Positions 26,106 to 36,389 of a DNA stretch of 64,000 nucleotides are shown in pieces. Position numbers and translations under genes: made by a program. The first letter of the stretch is position 1. Each line of letters opens with the position of its first letter. This DNA comes from Campylobacter sp. MG1 (GTDB lineage: Bacteria > Campylobacterota > Campylobacteria > Campylobacterales > Campylobacteraceae), in NCBI RefSeq assembly GCF_026616895.1, contig NZ_JANYME010000002.1, positions 1 to 64,000 on the forward strand, written 5' to 3'. Below the pieces are notes generated by a model. The model was given only the letters and a program-made list of their open reading frames with translations, was not told the DNA's origin and ran no database searches.

Positions 26106-26753
26106 TTAAATAAATTTAATTATTTCTTCGTTACTTGCTCTTGTAGTTTTAAAATTATTTACATTATCGCTACTTTTTTTACCTATTGCAATGCCACATA
26201 TAATTTTGCCTTCAACCCCATTTTCTCTAATGGTATCGCAATATTCAGCAATACTACCTAAAACACAAGTACTAAATCCTAAATATGTAGCCGCATTTAA
26301 AAAATTAGCTAGAAAAATACCACAATCTAACAAAGAACCTTCGTTTAAACCATTATCAATATGTAAAATTGCTAGATTTTTAGCATTAAAGAATTTAAAA
26401 TTCTTATGCCATTGCTCTAGCCTTTTTTCTTTCTCATCTCGCTTTATATTAAGTGCTTCATAAAGCTTAATTCCTGTCTGAAATCTTCTACTCTTATAAG
26501 GCTCAAACCAAATATCAGGATATAATTTTATATCTTGGCTTTTAATATTATTTTTTACAGCATTTAATAAATCATCGCTTAATTTAGCAAGGCTTTTACC
26601 GCTAAAAAAGCTTAGTTTTGCTGGTTGCATATTTGTTGCACTAGGGCTTAATTTTGCAAGTTCTACTATATTAATTAATTCATCTTTACTTAATTCATAA
26701 TCAATAAAGTCTCTACAAGAAAATCTATTTTTAAGACATTCTTTAAAATCCAT
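26106..26753 (-). CDS. Nitroreductase-family oxidoreductase (RdxA/FrxA type)
   Basis: A 215-residue flavin oxidoreductase. The N-terminal CLKNRFSCRDF is the FMN phosphate motif, LAKLSPSATNMQPAKLSFF the second FMN-binding block, and the C-terminal region LGFSTCVLGSIAEYCD / GIAIGKKSSDNVNNFKTTR completes it. In Helicobacter and Campylobacter relatives activate metronidazole and reduce nitro compounds; the natural substrate is not known. It overlaps the LysE gene upstream by 11 bases. Confidence 0.85.
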   Translation of the reverse strand: MDFKECLKNRFSCRDFIDYELSKDELINIVELAKLSPSATNMQPAKLSFFSGKSLAKLSDDLLNAVKNNIKSQDIKLYPDIWFEPYKSRRFQTGIKLYEALNIKRDEKEKRLEQWHKNFKFFNAKNLAILHIDNGLNEGSLLDCGIFLANFLNAATYLGFSTCVLGSIAEYCDTIRENGVEGKIICGIAIGKKSSDNVNNFKTTRASNEEIIKFI

Positions 26754-27342
26754 AAAACCTCTTTAAAATAAGCATTACAGCAAAGTATCCTAAAATTATA
26801 CCTGAAAAAATATTAATACCTTTTAGCACTTTTGCCGAAAATAAATGGGTATATTTATAAACAAAAAATGCAAGACAAAAAATCCAACTAAAAATACATA
26901 TCATAAGTCCCAAAAACAAAAATAAAGGATTACTACTGGTATCTAATATCGTTGCAACACTTAGCCAAAATGTAATTACATAAGGATTACTCATGTTAAT
27001 AGCAAGACCTTTAAAATAATTTATTATTATGCTATCTTTCATAATCTTTTCTTTTATTTCTAATTTACTCGTTCCAGCTTTTACCATACAAAAACCCATA
27101 TAACTTAAAAAAAGGCATCCAAAGATACTTAAAACATCTAAAAAAGTTTCATTTTTAATAAACCCTAATATACCATAATGTAAAAACACTAAGTATAAAA
27201 AATCTCCAGTGCAAGCACCTAAACCTAAAGAGTAAGCATTTTTAAAAGATTTAACAGCATAACTAATAATTAAAATATTTATAGGACCAAAAGGAACGCA
27301 TACTCCTAGCCCTAATAATAATCCTTCAATAAATTCATTCAT
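26743..27342 (-). CDS. LysE-family amino acid exporter
   Basis: A 199-residue inner-membrane protein with five to six helices. [20 protein letters not shown] at residues 11-30 is the LysE/RhtB motif (G-x-x-x-PGP), and [14 protein letters not shown] near 115 is the second conserved Asn-Pro block. Such proteins export basic or neutral amino acids. It overlaps pnp by eight bases and the nitroreductase gene by 11, so it is part of the same operon. Substrate unassigned. Confidence 0.85.
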   Translation of the reverse strand: MNEFIEGLLLGLGVCVPFGPINILIISYAVKSFKNAYSLGLGACTGDFLYLVFLHYGILGFIKNETFLDVLSIFGCLFLSYMGFCMVKAGTSKLEIKEKIMKDSIIINYFKGLAINMSNPYVITFWLSVATILDTSSNPLFLFLGLMICIFSWIFCLAFFVYKYTHLFSAKVLKGINIFSGIILGYFAVMLILKRFYGF

Positions 27343-29431
27343 TACCTAACTCAAGACCTACCTTTCCATCTTTTATCTCGCTTACAACTACATTTACAAT
27401 ATCACCTTCGTTTAAATTTAGACCTTTAATTTTACGAGAATGTAAAAGTCCATCAATGCCGTCTTTAATACTAATGAAAACTCCGAAATTTGTACTTTTC
27501 TTAACAACTCCACTAAAAGTATCACCTATATTAAAATCAATTTTTGGACTTGATTTTTTACCTGACTTACCTTTCGGTTTTAAAACTTCATTTAATATAT
27601 AATCCTTAGCATCGCTTACTAAAAGACCACTAATTTTTACTTCATTTTTATCTCTATCTAAATCTATGCTAACGCCAAATTTATCTATGATTTCTTTAAT
27701 AGTTTTACCACCTTGACCAATAATTTCTGGAATATCATTAGCACTTACGCTAAATATTTCTAATTTAGGTAAAATTTCTTCATTAATAACAATCTTAGAA
27801 TTTGCTTCTTCCATTAAATTAAGAATATGAATTCTTCCTTTTCTAGCAGCTTCTAAAGCTTGGGTTAATATTTCAGTGCTAACCCCACCTAATTTTATAT
27901 CCATTTGCATAGCAGTTATTCCATCAACACTACCTGCTACTTTAAAATCCATATCCCCATCGTGATCTTCTAAGCCCATAATATCAGTTAATACAGCATA
28001 TTCACTATCTTCAATTATAAGTCCCATAGCAACTCCAGCTACTAGTTTTTTACTAGGCACTGCTGCAGCACGAAGAGCTAATGAGCCACCACAAACACTA
28101 GCCATTGAGCTACTTCCATTACTTTCTAATATTTCTGAAACTATTCTAATAGTGTGAGCATAATCTTTACTAACTGAAGAACTTAAAGCTCTTTTTGCTA
28201 GATTTCCGTGTCCTAATTCTCTTCTTGAAGGTGCTTTTAAAGGACTTGCTTCGCCTACACAAAAACCAGGAAAATTATAATTAAACATAAATCTTTCATA
28301 GGTAGTTGATTTATTATTTAATAATTCAATCGCTTGAGCGTCATTGTCGCTACCTAAAGTACAAACCACTAATGCTTGAGTTTGACCCCTTGTAAATAAA
28401 CAAGAGCCGTGCGCATTTGGTAAAATATTAGTCAATATACTAATAGGACGAACCTCATCTAAAGCTCTCCCATCAGCTCTTCTTCTTTCTTTTAAGATTT
28501 GCTTTCTTACTATATGTTTTTTAATACGATTTAATTCATAATCAAGTTCAGCTTCACTCCAATTATTATTTATAAATTCTTCATCTAAAACAACTTTTTT
28601 TGCAATAGCTTTAAGCTCACTTGCTCTTTCGCTTTTAGCCATTTTATTAATTGCAAATTTTATATCTTCTAAATAGTTTTTTTCTAAATATTCATATACT
28701 GCTAGATTTTCACTATCAGCTTTGTAATTAAACTCATAAGATTTTTTATATTCTTTAAAAGTATTATAAAAATCATTACTTATATTTAAAATACTACCTT
28801 TTGCAAATTCTAAAGCTTGTAATAACTCACTCTCACTCATCTCATTCATTGAATTATTAGTCTCATTTGCTTTCATTTCTATCATTAATAATTCATCTTT
28901 AAGACCACTTACAAACAAATCAAGACTTGAAAGTTCTAAAGAATTTAAATCAGGATTTAGAACAAAACCATTTTCATCCTTAGCAACCCTAACCCCAACT
29001 GCTGGATATACAATTTCAATATCACTTAAAAATAAAGCTGCACTTGCTGCATAAAGTGCAAGTGGCTGAATATCAACATTTTCTTCAACCGAAAGAAGCA
29101 TAACAACGATATGAGTTGGATGTAAATAACCCTTAGGAAATAATGGGCGTAATGTTCTATCAATTATTCTTGAAGTTAAAGTCTCATAATCACTTGGTTT
29201 TGTTTCTCTTTTCACAAAACCGCCTGGAATTTTACCTGCTGCATAAGTTTTTTCTACATAGCTAACGGTTAATGGTAAAAAATCTTCACTAACACACTCA
29301 TCTTCTCTAGCAACACTTGCTAACATAACCGTTTTACCACAAGTCATTAAAACACTTGCATTTGCTTGTTTGGCAACTAAATCAAGTTCAAATACTAATT
29401 CTTTATCGTTAATCTTAATTATTTTTTTCAT
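27335..29431 (-). CDS. pnp: Polyribonucleotide nucleotidyltransferase
   Basis: A 698-residue trimeric 3'-5' phosphorolytic exonuclease for RNA decay. Two RNase PH domains (residues 1-220 and 310-540) flank an alpha-helical domain. The active block is [23 protein letters not shown] near 440 and [18 protein letters not shown] near 472. The KH domain has [13 protein letters not shown] near 567, and the S1 domain occupies the last 75 residues ([20 protein letters not shown]). The start has a perfect AAGGAG. It overlaps the PRTase-fold gene. Complete. Confidence 0.97.
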   Translation of the reverse strand: MKKIIKINDKELVFELDLVAKQANASVLMTCGKTVMLASVAREDECVSEDFLPLTVSYVEKTYAAGKIPGGFVKRETKPSDYETLTSRIIDRTLRPLFPKGYLHPTHIVVMLLSVEENVDIQPLALYAASAALFLSDIEIVYPAVGVRVAKDENGFVLNPDLNSLELSSLDLFVSGLKDELLMIEMKANETNNSMNEMSESELLQALEFAKGSILNISNDFYNTFKEYKKSYEFNYKADSENLAVYEYLEKNYLEDIKFAINKMAKSERASELKAIAKKVVLDEEFINNNWSEAELDYELNRIKKHIVRKQILKERRRADGRALDEVRPISILTNILPNAHGSCLFTRGQTQALVVCTLGSDNDAQAIELLNNKSTTYERFMFNYNFPGFCVGEASPLKAPSRRELGHGNLAKRALSSSVSKDYAHTIRIVSEILESNGSSSMASVCGGSLALRAAAVPSKKLVAGVAMGLIIEDSEYAVLTDIMGLEDHDGDMDFKVAGSVDGITAMQMDIKLGGVSTEILTQALEAARKGRIHILNLMEEANSKIVINEEILPKLEIFSVSANDIPEIIGQGGKTIKEIIDKFGVSIDLDRDKNEVKISGLLVSDAKDYILNEVLKPKGKSGKKSSPKIDFNIGDTFSGVVKKSTNFGVFISIKDGIDGLLHSRKIKGLNLNEGDIVNVVVSEIKDGKVGLELGNE

Positions 29432-30095
29432 TTATCTCCTTTTGATATGGCAAATAATAATTGCTCGTTTCTAAAATCTCACACGCATATTCACTTGATA
29501 TTTCAAGTGGTTGCTTGTAGTAATAATCTTTATCTATAAAATGTTCTATTTTTTCTAAATAATATACTTTATCAAATAAATCAGTATAATAATCATACGC
29601 ATCGCATGGCATCAAAGCACTTGCATATTTTATACTCTTTACACCTAAACCGAGCAAACTTTTATGGCATAAATTTAATGTTAAACCACTATTTGACCCT
29701 TGGTCTAAAATCAAAATATCTTTTTCCTTTAAATCACTAAGAGGTAATGAGTGCCTATATTTTGCAACCTTACCCATTATAGCTTCATCGTACAAAACTT
29801 TACTAATAGACATAATATAATCTTCTTTTATTGAAAACGCTTCAATTAATTCTGATATAAAAACTATATCTTTTGTCTCACTAATTTTTGCTATTTGACA
29901 TTCATTATTTGGTGCATAAATACTCTTATTAAAAAGCATATCATAATACAAATTTAATTCGTTTGCAATAGTTTCAACAAAAGGAATATTTTTTATGCTA
30001 TTTCCTATTATTATATGATCTTTTAATTCGTCGCATTCAGCTAAAACTTGACAAAATTCACTAGCTGCTTGGATTGGATTATCAAAAATCATCAT
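29415..30095 (-). CDS. Phosphoribosyltransferase-fold protein upstream of pnp
   Basis: A protein of about 226 residues. [22 protein letters not shown] near 27-48 and [26 protein letters not shown] near 145-170 resemble the beta-hood and PRPP loop of type I phosphoribosyltransferases (ILxDxGxxTGxT). A homologous gene precedes pnp in C. jejuni (Cj1252-pnp, from memory). The frame could start at GTG 30098, ATG 30095 or ATG 30092; an AGAGGTG site favours one of the ATGs. It overlaps lptD and pnp. Function is unknown. Confidence 0.65.
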   Translation of the reverse strand: MMIFDNPIQAASEFCQVLAECDELKDHIIIGNSIKNIPFVETIANELNLYYDMLFNKSIYAPNNECQIAKISETKDIVFISELIEAFSIKEDYIMSISKVLYDEAIMGKVAKYRHSLPLSDLKEKDILILDQGSNSGLTLNLCHKSLLGLGVKSIKYASALMPCDAYDYYTDLFDKVYYLEKIEHFIDKDYYYKQPLEISSEYACEILETSNYYLPYQKEINEKNN

Positions 30096-32118
30096 CACCT
30101 CTATCTAAAGATACATTATATTTTGCACCACCTATAGGATAAAGATTAAATTTCAAATAGATTCCTCTATCTTTCTTAGATTCTATACCTCTTTGTGTTA
30201 ATTTTGAACTAATATATTCTTTATATTCAATACTGTAATTTATACATTTTCTTTTTAATGTAATTCCAAAAGAATAATTATCAAATTTATTTGATTTTAA
30301 GTTATACCAAACCTTAGAATTAAAAATACTATAAGGTAAAAACTCATATTGTACTTTAGCACTTAAAAATTCATCATAGACATTTTTTATTTTTTTATCT
30401 TTTTTATTATAAAAATATCCTAAACCTAACCTAAATTTATCATTTTTATAATTACTCTCTGCAAAAAAACTATTTAAATTTTTATCAGTAAAAGAATATT
30501 CAACCGTATTATTTAAAGAAAATTCAGGTGTTACATAATATTTAAATTGATTATTCAAAGCATCTATTTTCGTATCTTTAGTTTTTAACGTAAAATTATG
30601 CTTAAATTTTTTATCTAATCCTTTATAAACTAATTGTGAAAATTCTATATCAAAACTTAAATCATCATATTCATCAACAACAAAAAATTCATTTTCTTCT
30701 TCTTTTTCACCAGTTATAGCTGTTGCTCTAATCCCAAAATTTATATTATGTAAATAATCATCATATTGTTTAAATAAATTTGTAAAAAGTGAAACTGAAC
30801 TTGAGGTATTAACTATAAAATCATTATTTTTATGATATTCATCATATAAATTAAATTTAACATCTAATTCTTCTTTAACAACCAAATTAACATAATCATT
30901 AAATAAACTTTTTTTAAATTCTACAGGAGTATTAAGAACAACCCTATTAAGAGTAGAACCTTCTTTTCTATAATAATTACTATAATTTACATCTACTTTA
31001 TATGTAATATATTCATCAAATAAAGAATCATAAAATCTATGATATTGCAAACTTGGTAATTCTTGCAAAGTATCATTTTGACTAATTTTTGAAGTATCTT
31101 GATAGTGTTTTATATATACACCATAATAATCTTTATTATTACTATAAAAATAATTAGCCTTTGATGTAATAATAGCATCATCATTATTATCTAAAAATGT
31201 TGATAAATTTAAAAAATCAACATCATTTAACTTTAAAAAATCTACATACAAACCCTCTTGATTATCAGCATTATCATTAAAAATTTTATCTCTTTCATAA
31301 TGAAAATTATATCCATAGTGATTATTGTATTTTAAATTTTCTTTAATAGCATATTTTTGAAACTCTTTAAAATACCCAGTTGTAAAATAACCACTAGAAT
31401 ATGGGCTATCTACAAAACGAAAATTTGCATATAATCCATAACCACGATTAGTTCTAATCTGAGGTCTTAACTCTAAATCCATCCTATGATTAATAGCCCA
31501 AAAAAATGGCTGTTCATAAAAAAAAGCTTCGCTACTTTTTATAGCTATTTTTGGCACTAAAAAACCGGTTTTTCTACTATCATCGGTATTTATTGTTAAA
31601 TAAGGCATATAAAATACTGGTACGTCTTTAAATTTAAGCACCATATTGTATAAAGTCAAATCTTTAGTTTTACTATTAAATTTGCCCTTACTAAAATCAA
31701 TTCTCCAATCTGGATTATCAACATTACAAGAACTTACACTGGCCTTATTAACTATAAATTCATCATTTAAATATTGGCTATCCTTACTTTTTAACCAAAT
31801 TTCCATAAAAGAATTACTAACAAAAAAATTATCAAAATTTGAACAATTATTATCAAGTTTAATTTTTGCATAAGAAGATATAGAATTTTGTTCTTTGTTC
31901 ATAACAAAAACATCACCAAATAATTCTAATTCTTTCGTAACCTCATTATAAATACCACTATTTGCTCTAGCAAAATAATCATTTTTATAAAAAACTATCC
32001 CATCATTCGCATAAATTAGATTATCTTTTTTTATAAATTCTTTTGAATTTATTTCAACTTGATTTGCATATACTAAAGATAAAAAAGATATTAATATTAA
32101 ATTTTTTTTAATCATCAT
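30082..32118 (-). CDS. lptD: LPS-assembly outer membrane protein LptD
   Basis: A 678-residue outer-membrane barrel that inserts lipopolysaccharide into the outer leaflet. A signal peptide (to about residue 19, VYAN) is followed by an OstA/LptA-like domain (IYANDGIVFYKNDYFARANSGIYN) and by the barrel, which begins after the conserved PVFYMPYLTI and GFLVPKI motifs near 167-185. The remainder alternates aromatic beta strands. It overlaps the RDD gene by 11 bases and the PRTase-fold gene by 14. Shorter than E. coli LptD (784) but normal for Campylobacter. Confidence 0.9.
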   Translation of the reverse strand: MMIKKNLILISFLSLVYANQVEINSKEFIKKDNLIYANDGIVFYKNDYFARANSGIYNEVTKELELFGDVFVMNKEQNSISSYAKIKLDNNCSNFDNFFVSNSFMEIWLKSKDSQYLNDEFIVNKASVSSCNVDNPDWRIDFSKGKFNSKTKDLTLYNMVLKFKDVPVFYMPYLTINTDDSRKTGFLVPKIAIKSSEAFFYEQPFFWAINHRMDLELRPQIRTNRGYGLYANFRFVDSPYSSGYFTTGYFKEFQKYAIKENLKYNNHYGYNFHYERDKIFNDNADNQEGLYVDFLKLNDVDFLNLSTFLDNNDDAIITSKANYFYSNNKDYYGVYIKHYQDTSKISQNDTLQELPSLQYHRFYDSLFDEYITYKVDVNYSNYYRKEGSTLNRVVLNTPVEFKKSLFNDYVNLVVKEELDVKFNLYDEYHKNNDFIVNTSSSVSLFTNLFKQYDDYLHNINFGIRATAITGEKEEENEFFVVDEYDDLSFDIEFSQLVYKGLDKKFKHNFTLKTKDTKIDALNNQFKYYVTPEFSLNNTVEYSFTDKNLNSFFAESNYKNDKFRLGLGYFYNKKDKKIKNVYDEFLSAKVQYEFLPYSIFNSKVWYNLKSNKFDNYSFGITLKRKCINYSIEYKEYISSKLTQRGIESKKDRGIYLKFNLYPIGGAKYNVSLDRGDDDF

Positions 32119-32581
32119 TAATCACTACCGATTTACTCATTGTATCAGCTAAATGTCTATTTGTACTATTAAAAAATACTGATAAAAATAAAATACCAAA
32201 TAATGTTATCTCACAAATTATAAATACTAAAGCTCTATATAAAGATGACTTATAATCTATACTTTTAAAATTATCGATAGAAACAATTTTTGTTTTTGTT
32301 ATAATATTGCCTAATGTAGCAAATTTCAAGTAAAAAAATAAATATAAATATATAAATTTAATAACTATAAAATACATAGACAATGATGATATAAATTGCG
32401 AAATCTGTTCTTCATTCAAACCACTAACAATATCTTTAATATCTGTTGTATTATGTAAAATAACAAATAACAATATGCTTAAAATAATATTATCAATAAA
32501 AGTAGCTATTAATCTTTTACCTAAAGAAGCTAATTTCTTATTTTCTTTTTGTAGCTTATCTAATATAAATTCATCCATCAA
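32108..32581 (-). CDS. RDD-family membrane protein
   Basis: A 157-residue inner-membrane protein with two to three helices. ASLGKRLIATFIDNIILSILLFVIL at 18-42 carries the R-x-x-A-x-x-x-D pattern that names the family; TLGNIITKTKIV and SLYRALVFIICEI carry the second part. RDD proteins are thought to carry ions or small molecules, but no substrate is established. It follows proC after 54 bases and overlaps lptD. Confidence 0.8.
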   Translation of the reverse strand: MMDEFILDKLQKENKKLASLGKRLIATFIDNIILSILLFVILHNTTDIKDIVSGLNEEQISQFISSLSMYFIVIKFIYLYLFFYLKFATLGNIITKTKIVSIDNFKSIDYKSSLYRALVFIICEITLFGILFLSVFFNSTNRHLADTMSKSVVINDD

Positions 32582-32635
32582 AATCCCTTAAAAAAACGAT
32601 GATTATAGCAAATTAAAATTTAATTTTATTTAATC

Positions 32636-33373
32636 TTAGGTTGCACTTTCTTTAATTGCTTTTATAAAAGCGTTTCTTATACCATATTCTTCTAATTTAT
32701 TAACACCTTTTATACTTATACCAGCTGGACTACAAACATTTTCTTTAATTATAGCTGGATGATTATTATTGATTAAACTCTCAAAACTACTAAACAAAGC
32801 TCTAGTAAGTTCATAAGACTTTTCATTTTTCAATCCTATACTAAGTCCACCATTAGCTATAGCTTCAGCCACAACTGCCAAAAATGCCGGAGCACATCCA
32901 TTTATAGCGGTTGCTAAATCAATCTCTTTATCACTATCACATTTTATAGCATTGCCTAATGCGTTAATTATACTTAAAGCAATATCTTTTAAACAATTAT
33001 TTTCATCACTTAAAACATAAGTAGTACATGATTTGTTAAATTCAGCAGCAATATTTGGCATAATTCTGGCATAAAATTTAGCATTCATCACTTTTAAATC
33101 ATCTAATTTTACTCCTGCACAAGGACTAATAATTATTTTTGCACATTTACCTATAAATTTATTTGCTACTTCTTCTAAATTATAAGGTTTAAAACATAAT
33201 ATACATATTTTGTTTTCAATATCAAAATTATCATAAAGAACATAATTTTTTATATCATCACCCACCCTATTAATATTTCTTAATACAAAACAAACATTAA
33301 AATTAAATTTCGTTAAACCTTTTGCAATAGCCTTAGCCATATTTCCATTTCCTAATATATATATATCTTCCAT
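32636..33373 (-). CDS. proC: Pyrroline-5-carboxylate reductase
   Basis: A 245-residue enzyme for the last step of proline synthesis. The Rossmann start IYILGNGNMAKAIAKGL at 4-20 binds NADPH, and the C-terminal substrate block DLATAINGCAPAFLAVVAEAIANGGLSIGL near 156-185 and VCSPAGISIKGVNKLEE near 215 are typical. It is about 25 residues shorter than E. coli ProC with no lost motif. Divergent from bamD. Confidence 0.92.
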   Translation of the reverse strand: MEDIYILGNGNMAKAIAKGLTKFNFNVCFVLRNINRVGDDIKNYVLYDNFDIENKICILCFKPYNLEEVANKFIGKCAKIIISPCAGVKLDDLKVMNAKFYARIMPNIAAEFNKSCTTYVLSDENNCLKDIALSIINALGNAIKCDSDKEIDLATAINGCAPAFLAVVAEAIANGGLSIGLKNEKSYELTRALFSSFESLINNNHPAIIKENVCSPAGISIKGVNKLEEYGIRNAFIKAIKESAT

Positions 33374-33493
33374 TTTCTATCCTAGTTTAAATTATTATCT
33401 ATAGTATTATAAATTTATTATTGAAAAATTATTAAAATTTTAATATTAAATGATTAAAGTTTTTATTAGAATTAAGCATTTAACATAAAACCT

Positions 33494-33499
33494 TATAAT
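33494..33499 (+). promoter_or_regulatory. -10 box for bamD
   Basis: TATAAT 23 bases before the bamD ATG, preceded by the T-rich tract common to Campylobacter promoters. Confidence 0.6.
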
Positions 33500-33522
33500 C
33501 ACCACACGAAAAAGGAATTAAT

Positions 33523-34185
33523 ATGAAAAAAACTACATTATTTTTGTTTATTTTTATTGTGTTTTTTAGTGCTTGTGCTAAAAACAAAAAAGATATGTTT
33601 AGTGATTATAATTTAAGCGATAAAGCTTGGCTTGAAAAAATAATATCAAATATAAAAGATGATGATTTAGAAAAAGCTGATAGCAATTATGTATCACTTT
33701 ATAGTGAACATATAAATAGTCCTTTGTTAAGTTCTGCTATGCTAATATTATCTAATGCACACGCAGATGCTAAAGAATACTTATTAGCAAATTATTATCT
33801 TGATGAATACAATAAATTATATGGAGGTAAAAAAAATAGCGACTGGATTAATTATCTAAAAATTAAAAATAATTTTTATGCATTTAAATTACCTAGAAGA
33901 AATCAATATTTAATGCTAGAAACATTAAAATCAATAGAAACATTCAAAGTAGCTTATCCTAATTCTAAGTATCTAGAACACATTAAAACTATAGAAACTA
34001 AATTAAACCTAACGCAACACATGCTAGATATTGATATAAGAAATTTATACAAAAGAATGAATCACGATGTAAGTGTAGATATATATAACGAAAAAATTAA
34101 AAATAACAATCTAAACGAAATTCAGTTCATAGAGCCAAAATCACCTTGGTATAGAAAAATATTTGAAAGTAGTTACATATTTTAA
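33523..34185 (+). CDS. bamD: Outer-membrane assembly lipoprotein BamD
   Basis: A 220-residue lipoprotein. The lipobox VFFSACAKN places the lipidated Cys at residue 18. TPR-like helices follow (ISNIKDDDLEKADSNYVSLYSEHINSPLL, AHADAKEYLLANYYLDEYNKLYG, SIETFKVAYPNSKYLEHI), the pattern of BamD/ComL, the essential partner of BamA in beta-barrel insertion. AAGGA precedes the ATG. It is followed by a strong 14-bp hairpin. Shorter than E. coli BamD (245). Confidence 0.85.
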   Translation: MKKTTLFLFIFIVFFSACAKNKKDMFSDYNLSDKAWLEKIISNIKDDDLEKADSNYVSLYSEHINSPLLSSAMLILSNAHADAKEYLLANYYLDEYNKLYGGKKNSDWINYLKIKNNFYAFKLPRRNQYLMLETLKSIETFKVAYPNSKYLEHIKTIETKLNLTQHMLDIDIRNLYKRMNHDVSVDIYNEKIKNNNLNEIQFIEPKSPWYRKIFESSYIF

Positions 34186-34188
34186 ACT

Positions 34189-34220
34189 AATTTTATAGTT
34201 ATAATAATAACTATAAAATT
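34189..34220. terminator. 14-bp AT-only hairpin between bamD and the structured RNA
   Basis: A perfect palindrome: arms 34189-34202 (AATTTTATAGTTAT) and 34207-34220 with a four-base loop AATA. It starts four bases after the bamD stop, and can serve transcripts from both sides. Confidence 0.7.
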
Positions 34221-34229
34221 ATTATTAAA

Positions 34230-34405
34230 GCCCCAAACAAGCGTTAAACTTTCAAGGTCTAGAACCTTAAAAAAATTGTGGAAGGAAAGCATTAAAGGCT
34301 GCAATTCACAAATTTACATTTGCATCACAGAACACGGTTGCTTAAACTTAATCACTAAATAGAATTTGTTAGACCGAATATTATTAAACTCGCTTTGTCT
34401 AGAGC
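34230..34405 (-). ncRNA. Rod-like structured RNA, possibly 6S RNA
   Basis: No reading frame fits here, but the segment folds as a long rod. Its ends pair over about 14 bp (34391-34405 with 34230-34243). Moving inward, TAGACC (34370-34375) pairs with GGTCTA (34256-34261), TGCTT (34339-34343) with AAGCA (34287-34291), and TTGCA (34320-34324) with TGCAA (34300-34304). A T-rich tract and TAAAAT -10 box lie exactly six bases before 34405 on the minus strand, so transcription would start at the first base of the closing stem. Length (176) and the closing-stem, bubble and apical-stem plan fit 6S RNA, the regulator of RNA polymerase. The name is inference; the existence of a structured RNA is well supported. 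Confidence 0.55.
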
Positions 34406-34411
34406 AATATA

Positions 34412-34417
34412 ATTTTA
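34412..34417 (-). promoter_or_regulatory. -10 box of the structured RNA
   Basis: Minus-strand TTTTTTGTGTAAAAT with TAAAAT as the -10, six bases before the predicted 5' end at 34405. It lies between the mnmE stop and the RNA. Confidence 0.6.
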
Positions 34418-34437
34418 CACAAAAAATTTAATACTTA

Positions 34438-35763
34438 TTATTTACCTAAACAAAAATTTGAAAACATAGCATCAAATAAGTCATCACTTGTATTTTGTTT
34501 ACCAAAAATAGCGAGATTTTTTAAACTTTCATTTAAATAAAAAGCACAAATTTCTAATTCATAAAAATTATCAATAGCTAAGAAAATATTATCACTTGCT
34601 TTTAAGAATGCACTAATCAAATCTGTATTTGTAAGCACTAGCTCATTATCAATATATGAATTTAAATAATCTTTAAGTGCGGTTTCTAAATTTTTTATAT
34701 CACCATTTAATGCTGAAATTTTAATACCTTCTATATCATTATTTTGAACTAAATCAATTTTATTAATAACTATAAAATATTTTTTACCACTATTTTTAAT
34801 ATATTCTAAAATTTGATTTTCTTCATCACTGCATTTTTTTGAACCATCAAAAATAAATAAAACAATATCAGCTTTATCAATAGCCTCATAGCTTCTTTTA
34901 ATACCCATCTCTTCAATTATATCACTACTTTGTCTAATACCAGCAGTATCAACTAATTTTATAAAATGTCCATGATAATTTAAATATTCTTCAATACTAT
35001 CTCTTGTAGTTCCTGCAATATCACTAACAATAGCTCTATTAAATGATAACAAAGCATTCAATAACGAACTTTTACCAACATTTGGTTTGCCAACTATAGC
35101 TAAATTAAACCCGTCTATTAACCCACGCTTTTTTTGACTTCTTAAAGCAATACTTTCTAATTCTTTTGCATTTTCTCTTAATCTTTGTAAAGCATTATCA
35201 AAAATATCGGCTGGTAAATCATCATCAGCATAATCAATTGCTGTTTCAAGATAAGCTAAAGTTTTTATAATCTCATCTTGAGTTTTTATAATTAATTCTT
35301 TAAAAGCTCCATCAATATTTTTTGAGATTATTTTTCTAGCACTTTCACTTTTAGCAGCAATTAATTCGTTTATTAAAAGTGCTTTTTCTAAACTCATTTT
35401 ATTATTTAAACATGCTCTTTTACTAAATTCACCCGCCCTTGCAAATCTAGCTCCTAATTTATTTAAAATCATTAATAAATTTTGTGCATTTGTAAAACCA
35501 CCATGAATTTGAAATTCAACACAATCTTCACCTGTAAAAGAAAAAGGTGCTTTAAAATAAATTATTAAACCCTCGTCAATAAAAGAATTCTCATAATATA
35601 ACTTACAAAAATGTGCATATCTTGGATTTAATTCTAATTTATTAGCATTTTTGGCACTTAAAAGTTGCTTAGCAATATCTAGTGCTTCATCACCACTTAA
35701 TCTAATAATATTAATAGCGCCATTACCACTAGCAGTAGCTAATGCTACTATTGTATTAGCCAT
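34438..35763 (-). CDS. mnmE: tRNA modification GTPase MnmE
   Basis: A 441-residue GTPase that with MnmG makes the cmnm5U34 modification in tRNA. The N-terminal folate-binding domain has MANTIVALATASGNGAINIIRLSG and the DCVEFQIHGG motif. The G domain has GKPNVGKSSLLNAL near 216-229, IAGTTRD, VDTAGIRQ and NKID. The C-terminal FCLGK carries the catalytic-site cysteine. It shares one base with khpB upstream, continuing the rpmH-rnpA-yidDC-khpB-mnmE operon. Confidence 0.96.
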   Translation of the reverse strand: MANTIVALATASGNGAINIIRLSGDEALDIAKQLLSAKNANKLELNPRYAHFCKLYYENSFIDEGLIIYFKAPFSFTGEDCVEFQIHGGFTNAQNLLMILNKLGARFARAGEFSKRACLNNKMSLEKALLINELIAAKSESARKIISKNIDGAFKELIIKTQDEIIKTLAYLETAIDYADDDLPADIFDNALQRLRENAKELESIALRSQKKRGLIDGFNLAIVGKPNVGKSSLLNALLSFNRAIVSDIAGTTRDSIEEYLNYHGHFIKLVDTAGIRQSSDIIEEMGIKRSYEAIDKADIVLFIFDGSKKCSDEENQILEYIKNSGKKYFIVINKIDLVQNNDIEGIKISALNGDIKNLETALKDYLNSYIDNELVLTNTDLISAFLKASDNIFLAIDNFYELEICAFYLNESLKNLAIFGKQNTSDDLFDAMFSNFCLGK

Positions 35764-36389
35764 TATTTTTTATAATCTCCATAAATAGCTATATAGCGAC
35801 CTACTGAACTATCTTTAATAACTACATTTTTATGAGAAAATTCTGTTAAAAATTCTTCATAAATTAAATTTAGCAATGATATTTCAAGAGGTCTTGTTTG
35901 GGCTTTACCTAATTCCTTAACCTTTGTTCTAACATCATTTAAATGTTTTTCAACATCATTTTTTAAATTAGCTAACACCCCACATATTTCAACCCTAGCA
36001 TATAATGAATATTTTATATTAATATAATGATTAACGATAATATCTAAAGACTTATATTTATGTGCATCCTTACCTATAATATTTTCATAAGTATCACATA
36101 TAAACTCTACATTAACACTATTTTCATTAGCTTGAGTAACTAAAATATCATTAATAGAAAAATAATCATTACAAAATAATTCTTTTAATTCAATAACAAT
36201 ATTATCTAGTATTGATTTTGAAATTTGTTTTTTTATATTAACATCTATAATGGCATCTTTTTTAAAAAAACCTAAAAATCCCTTGCTTGGATATTGAATA
36301 ATTTCATATTCTAACTCCCTTACAGAACAATTAGCATCTTTGCTAGCTTTTATTAATGCATCCTCTAGAGTTTTATCAACGACTCTCAT
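35763..36389 (-). CDS. khpB: RNA-binding protein KhpB (Jag)
   Basis: A 208-residue protein with an N-terminal Jag domain (VVDKTLEDALIKASKDANC, YPSKGFLGFFKK), a KH-like middle and a C-terminal R3H-like domain (LGKAQTRPLEISLLNLIYEEFL, VVIKDSSVGRYIAIYG). With KhpA it binds many RNAs and influences division and envelope genes in other bacteria. The frame is open seven codons further to a TTG at 36410, but the ATG at 36389 has AGAGG seven bases upstream and matches Jag starts, so I chose it. It overlaps yidC by 14 bases. Confidence 0.85.
   Translation of the reverse strand: MRVVDKTLEDALIKASKDANCSVRELEYEIIQYPSKGFLGFFKKDAIIDVNIKKQISKSILDNIVIELKELFCNDYFSINDILVTQANENSVNVEFICDTYENIIGKDAHKYKSLDIIVNHYINIKYSLYARVEICGVLANLKNDVEKHLNDVRTKVKELGKAQTRPLEISLLNLIYEEFLTEFSHKNVVIKDSSVGRYIAIYGDYKK

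Noticed and set aside
34278-34303. SRP RNA, because of a GGAAGGAAAGCA stretch
   Set aside because: The conserved SRP tetraloop stem and flanking pairing are absent, and the other strand has the better promoter and fold.
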